64,000 nt of DNA from a bacterium (GTDB lineage Bacteria > Hydrothermota > Tepidihabitantia > SM23-42 > JAOAFX01): NCBI GenBank assembly GCA_036382775.1, contig DASVHD010000012.1:1-64000 (forward strand). The letters are read 5' to 3'. This document shows positions 59,093 through 64,000 of this stretch, piece after piece. Below the pieces are notes generated by a model. It was not told the origin of the DNA and made no database searches. It worked only from the letters and a program-made list of their open reading frames with translations. Positions within the stretch are counted from its first letter, which is position 1; every line of letters starts with the position of its first letter. Both the position numbers and the translations under genes were made by a program.

Positions 59093-59519
59093 AGTCAACG
59101 AATATCTGGACGATCTTATACTGGGTGAATTATCACCGGAGATCGAGATCAAGATCCATGACCATCTTGAAACGTGCGCGTCGTGTGGCAAGGAACTCTC
59201 AGCCCGCGAAGCGGCAGCGGCATTTTTAAGAACAGGCAATACGCTAACGCCGGAAAGCCGGCTGTACACCCGCATTGCGCAGCAGCTGCCGCAGGCAGAA
59301 CGCAAACCGACGGGGGCGTCATCCTGGCCGAGAACCCTCGCCTTTGCGACCGCCACATTTGTGCTGGGCATAATCTGCATGCGCGCCGCCGATGTCTTCA
59401 TCATGAACGCGAAGCTTACGCCAACTGCCGAGGCCCGTTACCGGCCCGCTTTCCGCGCGCCCTTTTCCGACACGGTCCTGTTCCACGCGGCGCCGTCGAA
59501 ACACCTGGTGAAGCTCTGA
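59079..59519 (+). CDS. Zinc-finger anti-sigma factor
   Basis: 146 residues. N-terminal ZAS motif: CREVNEYLDDLILGELSPE and HDHLETCASCGKEL (H-x3-C-x2-C). A single membrane helix follows at about 84-103, then a 40-residue outer tail. It should hold the adjacent ECF sigma factor at the membrane until a signal arrives. Start overlaps the sigma gene, so equal synthesis is favoured. Confidence 0.85.
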   Translation: MNCREVNEYLDDLILGELSPEIEIKIHDHLETCASCGKELSAREAAAAFLRTGNTLTPESRLYTRIAQQLPQAERKPTGASSWPRTLAFATATFVLGIICMRAADVFIMNAKLTPTAEARYRPAFRAPFSDTVLFHAAPSKHLVKL

Positions 59520-59570
59520 TTGCGAATTCGACGAATTAAAATATACGAATGGGACGAATGTTTTCGGCGG

Positions 59571-60137
59571 TTATTCGAGTTCTTTCTTCGCGGATTCGGT
59601 GAGGATCTTGGCAATAACGGGGTGGTTCAAGAGGACACGCGCATCTTCGTATATTTCGGCATTTCTGTTTTTTAGCATATCGATGAAGTTCTTTATTTTT
59701 TTGTAGCTCGGCTCGATCTTTTTCAGTTCTTTCTGGATCTCCCTTAATTCTTCAACTATCAATTCTTTGAGATCATCGCTCAATTCGGGAAGGGTTTCAA
59801 CCTTCTCTGCCAGCTTTTCAAAATCCTTGAAAACATTCAGCTGGATCGATGTCGTGTCTTTGGGCACGGGAAAGAGCGTGTCGAACTTGTACTCGTCCTC
59901 GACCAGATCAATGCCGCGAACGGTGATCTTCGCGCCCACGAAGAGGCTGCCTTCGAGCGGTTTTTGAAGTTCGAGGTATCCTTTTTCCTCGAGGTAAATG
60001 ATATTGTAGTGCAGCTGCCGGATATCGATGCCGAGCGCGTCCTTGAACTCCTTCGGCGTGATACGGTAGTACGGATGCTCCTGGAAGCGCTCGTGGGTCA
60101 TTTCCAGGATCTTCCGCCGGATCTCGATGTTGGTCAT
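59571..60137 (-). CDS. Winged-helix-like protein of unknown function
   Basis: 188 residues. About 1-60 look like a winged helix (RRKILEMTHERFQEHPYYRI, TPKEFKDALGIDIRQLHYNI, IYLEEKGYLEL). About 95-160 is a charged helical, perhaps coiled-coil, region. Could be a DNA-binding regulator or part of an archaeal-like nuclease system. ATG lies nine bases after a -10. Confidence 0.6.
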   Translation of the reverse strand: MTNIEIRRKILEMTHERFQEHPYYRITPKEFKDALGIDIRQLHYNIIYLEEKGYLELQKPLEGSLFVGAKITVRGIDLVEDEYKFDTLFPVPKDTTSIQLNVFKDFEKLAEKVETLPELSDDLKELIVEELREIQKELKKIEPSYKKIKNFIDMLKNRNAEIYEDARVLLNHPVIAKILTESAKKELE

Positions 60138-60146
60138 CGTGTTCTT

Positions 60147-60174
60147 AGTGTACCCAAATTTGGCTGTTTGTAAA
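60147..60174 (-). promoter_or_regulatory. Promoter of the winged-helix gene
   Basis: Minus strand TTTACA (60169-60174), 16-base spacer, TACACT (60147-60152). Confidence 0.5.
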
Positions 60175-60187
60175 GGATTCCAATTAT

Positions 60188-60238
60188 CCCCCCCACCCTA
60201 ACCCTCCCCCTCGAGGGGGGAGGAAAAAGGAGGGGGTG
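60188..60238. repeat. Repeat D, copy 2
   Basis: Same CTCCCCCTCGAGGGGGGAG-type palindrome as 34280-34326, in the opposite or same orientation (it is symmetric), with CACCCTAACC and AGGAGGGGGTG flanks. Confidence 0.7.
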
Positions 60239-60317
60239 TATTGCAGCCATAAAGGGAGAGATCTAATGTCATAGAATTAAAACAGAATGCTGGGAAATTT
60301 AGGACTTGATCTGGAAA

Positions 60318-61223
60318 CTATTTCGGTTTTTCGCTGGAACGCTTGTCGCGGAACTGATAATACAGTGATACAAAAAGATTGACCAGGTTCTGGACACCGG
60401 GATCTTTGACAACGAACTCATCCTGGAGGTAGATCAAGGCCGTGGACACGATGAGCTTGTCCCGGAAAACGGCGATCTCATCGGCCTTCACCTTGTCGGC
60501 ATTGATAAGCCGGTCCAGGCACACGAACACGATCCTCATTTGCCGCTTTAAAGGCTCATCCTTTTTGTTGAACGCGGCGCCTTCCTTGACCTTTTTAATG
60601 GCGTCGCTCAGCGCGGTTTCAAAAAAGGTATACTCCATAGCGAGGGTAGCTTGATCGCTTTCCGAGATCTCGGGCGTTTCGTATTCAACGTTCAAGATCC
60701 GGTCTGATTGCAGCTGGCCGAAGACCGTCGCGCAATACACGACGTAATCATCCAGGGACGATGAAAATTTATCCTTCAAACCGGCATTGAACCATTTCAA
60801 GAGCAGCGCCAGCAGGATATATTCCTTCAGGTTCTCAAAAGTCGGTTTGCATTCCGCCTTGAGCGTTTTTTCGAGGATCGCGAACGATTTGTCATTTATC
60901 GGCGCGCTATCGCCCAATTTGTCCCGTAGGTAGCCGTACAGCTTCTGCACCCGAATGTCCTGGATCATGGGATCGAATCCGACATATGTACGATCGATAA
61001 AGAATCGTATGAGCTGAAGATCAAGTTTGAGCGCCTTGGGTACTTTCGGCGCGGACAGCACGAACTGCAGGTAGGAAACGAAATTCTGGATGTCACGGCA
61101 CAGCACCTTGAAATCGACCAGGACATGCAGTTTCGCGCCCATGACCTCGATCACCTGCTTGGACTTGATCTCTCCAAGCGCGTACGAAAGCAGTTCCTCC
61201 AGCCTTTCTATATGGTTTTCCAT
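60318..61223 (-). CDS. All-helical cytoplasmic protein of unknown function
   Basis: 301 residues, almost entirely predicted helix, no signal or membrane segment. No motif recognised. Own promoter with the ATG eight bases after the -10. It diverges from the RlmD-type gene. Confidence 0.6.
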   Translation of the reverse strand: MENHIERLEELLSYALGEIKSKQVIEVMGAKLHVLVDFKVLCRDIQNFVSYLQFVLSAPKVPKALKLDLQLIRFFIDRTYVGFDPMIQDIRVQKLYGYLRDKLGDSAPINDKSFAILEKTLKAECKPTFENLKEYILLALLLKWFNAGLKDKFSSSLDDYVVYCATVFGQLQSDRILNVEYETPEISESDQATLAMEYTFFETALSDAIKKVKEGAAFNKKDEPLKRQMRIVFVCLDRLINADKVKADEIAVFRDKLIVSTALIYLQDEFVVKDPGVQNLVNLFVSLYYQFRDKRSSEKPK

Positions 61224-61231
61224 CCTGTTAT

Positions 61232-61259
61232 ATTGTATCTAAAAAAACACCCTGGTCAA
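61232..61259 (-). promoter_or_regulatory. Promoter of the helical-protein gene
   Basis: Minus strand TTGACC (61254-61259), 16-base spacer, TACAAT (61232-61237), eight bases to ATG. Confidence 0.65.
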
Positions 61260-61288
61260 CGGGTGGTCATGTTAACGCATATTTGTTC

Positions 61289-61316
61289 TTGCCTTTCGCC
61301 TTTTTGCCGATATAAT
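61289..61316 (+). promoter_or_regulatory. Promoter of the RlmD-type gene
   Basis: TTGCCT (61289-61294), 16-base spacer, TATAAT (61311-61316), 12 bases to ATG; the leader is about six bases. Confidence 0.6.
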
Positions 61317-61328
61317 TGACAAATACCC

Positions 61329-62648
61329 ATGGCAACTACGAAGGAACTGAGGATCGAGAAGTTAACCCTGGGCGGGCAGGGCATCGGGCACATCGACGGC
61401 AAGATCTGCTTTGTCGACCGGGTCATACCCGGCGAGCTGGTCCAGGCCGAGATCGTGATCGAGAAAAAAGACTACAGCGTCGCCAACGCGCTCAACGTAC
61501 TAGAGCCATCGTCCCATCGGATCACGCCGATCTGTCCGGTATACAACCGATGCGGCGGCTGCCAGCTCCAGCATATCCAGTACGAGCATCAGGTCGAGCT
61601 GAAAAAAGCAATGTTTTCAGACGCGCTTAAACACATCGGGAAGTTCGAAGCCGCGACCGATGCCTTAGTCCATGACGATCCCTGGCATTATCGCAGCCGT
61701 ACCCAAATCCCGGTTCAGTTTCGCAACGGCCTGCAGATCGGTTATTACCAGTCAGGAACGCATAAGGTGATAAACCATGAGACCTGTCCCCTGCATGATC
61801 CCCTGATCAACGAGACCGAAAAGGTCGTAAGGCAAAACGTGATCGATTCCGGCATAACCATCTATGATGAATCCAGCGCGACCGGCGAACTGCGACACCT
61901 GTTGATTATGACCGGTGCCCGGACGCGTCAGGTGTTCATAACCTTTGTCACCCACGGATCAAATGTCCCGGTTACGCTTTATAAACAGCTTGATAAAAAG
62001 ATCCCCGGCCTTGCAGGCGTGATCCACAATATAAACCCCGCGCGCACCAACCGCATAACGGGTGACCGCGAAAACCTGCTCCTGGGCAGAACATATTATG
62101 AAGAAAAGATCGGTAATATGCTCTTGCGCATCAGCTCAGGGTCATTTTTCCAGATCAACACGCCGGTGTTCCAGCAGATCCTGGAGACGATCAAAAAGAA
62201 TACCCGGTTGACCGGCACAGAGACCGTCCTTGACCTGTACGCCGGCATGGGCGTGATCGGCTTGTATTGCGCGTGCGACGCCAAGCGGGTAATAGGTATT
62301 GAGGAAAACCCGGCGGCGATCCGGGATGGCCGCGACAATGCCCAGAGCAATAAAATGGGTAACGTGGAGTTTATGGAAAGCACGGTCGAGTCGGGTATCA
62401 ATAAAATAGCTGCAGCCGACATTGTCTTTCTTGACCCGCCCAGAAAGGGCGTTGCCGAACCCATCCTGGAAAAGATCACCGAACTGGGGGTTAAAACTAT
62501 CGTTTACCTTTCATGCAACCCCGCAACTTTTGCCCGGGACAGCCAGCGCTTGATGATCAGAAACTACAGAATAACCAATCTGCACCTTTTTGATATGTTC
62601 CCCCAGACCTATCACATCGAATCCCTGGCCTTCTTTGAAAAAACCTGA
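61329..62648 (+). CDS. RlmD/TrmA-family RNA (uracil-5-)-methyltransferase
   Basis: 439 residues. TRAM domain at the N-terminus (IEKLTLGGQGIGHIDGKICF), iron-sulfur Cys69, Cys75, Cys78 (CPVYNRCGGCQLQH) and Cys153 region (NHETCPLHD). SAM motifs FFQINTPVFQQ, VLDLYAGMGVIGLY, VFLDPPRKG and the catalytic Cys in YLSCNPATFARD. It methylates uridine C5 in rRNA or tRNA with SAM. Whether the target is 23S U1939, U747 or tRNA U54 cannot be told from motifs. Confidence 0.93.
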   Translation: MATTKELRIEKLTLGGQGIGHIDGKICFVDRVIPGELVQAEIVIEKKDYSVANALNVLEPSSHRITPICPVYNRCGGCQLQHIQYEHQVELKKAMFSDALKHIGKFEAATDALVHDDPWHYRSRTQIPVQFRNGLQIGYYQSGTHKVINHETCPLHDPLINETEKVVRQNVIDSGITIYDESSATGELRHLLIMTGARTRQVFITFVTHGSNVPVTLYKQLDKKIPGLAGVIHNINPARTNRITGDRENLLLGRTYYEEKIGNMLLRISSGSFFQINTPVFQQILETIKKNTRLTGTETVLDLYAGMGVIGLYCACDAKRVIGIEENPAAIRDGRDNAQSNKMGNVEFMESTVESGINKIAAADIVFLDPPRKGVAEPILEKITELGVKTIVYLSCNPATFARDSQRLMIRNYRITNLHLFDMFPQTYHIESLAFFEKT

Positions 62649-62711
62649 TTACATAGATAACGAAAAGATGACAGTGATAAAAACCGAATGATCACAACGA
62701 TAAAATAAAAT

Positions 62712-64000
62712 ATGACATTTTTATTTTTTTGCGCACTGATCAGCTGGTTTGACTGGCAGGTCATCAAAGATAAAAACTTCACGGTCCTATATAAACCCGG
62801 CTATGAGTGGGAAGCCCTGCAGGCGCTTGCCGCCGCAGACCAATGCCGCACTAGCGTCTGGCAGCTTACGGGCAGCAGACCAGCGCATCTGCCTTTGGTC
62901 ATCGAAGACATCGGCACATCTACCAACGGATTTGCCGATCCGGTTTTTTACTCCGTGCATTTATTCACGTATCCGCCGGCTGCCGGTTCTTCGCTGGAGA
63001 GTATTGAGAACTGGTATCGCACCGTCGCGACCCATGAATACACGCATATCGTTCACCTTACGACCACGACCGGAATTTCACGTTGCCTGACCGCGGTCAT
63101 GGGACGGCTTTTCCAGCCAAATATGTATTCGCCCGGATGGATCATCGAAGGCATCACAGTATATGCCGAATCCCAGACCTCTCCGTATGAAGGCAGGTTA
63201 AACGATGGCTTCTTTGAAAGTTTTATCAGCTGCCGGGCATCTGATGGCTCGTTCCCCTCAATCATCGAGGCCACGAATGAACCGCGCGCATTTCCTTCGG
63301 GCAAGATATACTTATACGGCGGGACGTTTTATGAGTATCTCACACAACAGTACGGAACCGATGCGCACGCGCGTTTCTTCAAGACTTACGGTTCTTATCC
63401 CTGGGCGCCCGTATCGGCCTTTTTCCCGGCCCTGGGCCTGGATATCGCGGCCCGGCGTATTTACGGTCGATCGTTCCCCGCGCTCTTTGATCAATGGCGG
63501 CAGTATGAAGAAAAAAGGAATGCGTCGTGGCATAACCAGGGAACAAAGATCACGCGGCACGGCTGGCATAACACATCGCTGGTCGAGAACAACGGGTTCC
63601 TCTACTTTGCATATACAATGCCGTTAGCGACCGACGCGTTCCAGGAGGTTACGGTCACGAAGATCATGGAATTGGATCCTGAAACCGGAAGGGAACGAAT
63701 TTTGTGCACGCTTGATAAGGCGATCACATCACCGCTTAAACTGCATGACGACCATCTCTATTTCACCACCCCGGAGATCCGCCGGGCCGCGAACGTGTCG
63801 GAACGCGGTTTCGGCATGACCTCGGTGCTGCACCGCCTGGACATTAAAACCGGATGGTTGGAGACTTTGTTTCGCGAGGACATCAGGGGGTTCTGCGTCC
63901 TGCCCGGCAATGCGGTCCTATATTCCAGAGACAGACCTCATGCATTCGGCTCTGAACTGTGGCGTTATGACAAGAATACCGGCCACCGGCAAATGGTCTT
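62712..64000 (+). CDS. Secreted gluzincin-like metallopeptidase with propeller, truncated by window end
   Basis: 429 residues are visible and the frame is open to the last base. A short hydrophobic start (MTFLFFCALISWFDW) is a possible signal. HEYTH (His108, Glu109, His112) and a downstream Glu146 in PGWIIEGITVYAE make a gluzincin zinc site, followed by GGTFYEYLTQQYG. From about residue 285 the sequence turns into short repeats (FLYFAYTMPL, MELDPETGRERIL, HLYFTTPEIRRA, LHRLDIKTG), like a beta-propeller. It starts 63 bases after the RlmD-type gene. Confidence 0.75.
   Translation, partial: MTFLFFCALISWFDWQVIKDKNFTVLYKPGYEWEALQALAAADQCRTSVWQLTGSRPAHLPLVIEDIGTSTNGFADPVFYSVHLFTYPPAAGSSLESIENWYRTVATHEYTHIVHLTTTTGISRCLTAVMGRLFQPNMYSPGWIIEGITVYAESQTSPYEGRLNDGFFESFISCRASDGSFPSIIEATNEPRAFPSGKIYLYGGTFYEYLTQQYGTDAHARFFKTYGSYPWAPVSAFFPALGLDIAARRIYGRSFPALFDQWRQYEEKRNASWHNQGTKITRHGWHNTSLVENNGFLYFAYTMPLATDAFQEVTVTKIMELDPETGRERILCTLDKAITSPLKLHDDHLYFTTPEIRRAANVSERGFGMTSVLHRLDIKTGWLETLFREDIRGFCVLPGNAVLYSRDRPHAFGSELWRYDKNTGHRQMV

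Overview
The window looks like a piece of a bacterial chromosome from a poorly sampled lineage. My best guess is candidate phylum WOR-3 (Stahlbacteria) or a close relative, from family content only. Bacterial traits are Obg, DprA, QueA, GuaA, PurH, an LpxH-like phosphatase, outer-membrane barrels, a PorV-like protein and secreted giants with C-terminal sorting domains. Two central-carbon enzymes are of the archaeal type: class V fructose-bisphosphate aldolase/phosphatase and ApgM phosphoglycerate mutase. I see one tRNA, no rRNA, no CRISPR array and no intact insertion sequence.

Layout. 1-7.1 kb: a 1430-residue surface protein with 14 repeats, flanked by a 90-bp direct repeat, then a LamG-like secreted protein and a secreted hypothetical. 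7.2-10.5 kb: a GT4 glycosyltransferase and a GH130 mannoside phosphorylase/mannosidase. 10.5-13.5 kb: two cold-shock genes with duplicated upstream arrays and conserved 5' leaders, around a radical SAM gene. 13.6-17.8 kb: a gingipain-like secreted protein and a membrane protein. 18-23.2 kb: a YbhGFSR-type ABC export operon with YbhF split in two. 23.4-29 kb: queA, carrying an in-frame palindromic insertion, a methyltransferase and two envelope proteins. 29.1-34 kb: tRNA-Ala(GGC), a TPR protein, an HNH nuclease, an Omp85-like and a Wzi-like barrel. 34.3-37 kb: purH and apgM. 37.5-43.8 kb: an LpxH-like gene facing a HEAT-guaA-diguanylate cyclase operon. 43.9-50.3 kb: nucleotide-sugar dehydrogenase, FBPase, a PorV-like protein, a DUF4015 hydrolase, a DNA glycosylase, a lipoprotein and a barrel. 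50.3-54.7 kb: dprA, a HEAT protein, obg, an MFS carrier and a lipoprotein-like protein. 54.8-64 kb: a glycolipid glycosyltransferase, a minimal zincin, a pseudo-lipase/TPR protein, an ECF sigma/anti-sigma pair, a winged-helix protein, a helical protein, an RlmD-type methyltransferase and a truncated gluzincin.

The strongest window-wide signal is promoter architecture. Nearly every transcription unit starts with a TTGACA-like -35, a 16-bp spacer and a TATAAT-like -10. In about a dozen cases the -10 ends only 5-9 bases before the start codon, so those mRNAs should be leaderless. Other units (cold-shock genes, secreted giants, FBPase, sugar dehydrogenase) have a leader and a strong Shine-Dalgarno site. 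Other notable points are an in-frame palindromic element inside queA, a sigma-factor gene with no standard start codon but a perfect Shine-Dalgarno before ATC, two tiny ORFs fused stop-to-start to the genes behind them, and several families of palindromic interspersed repeats.

All calls come from reading the sequence. No database search was run, so family names rest on remembered motifs and phylum assignment is inference.
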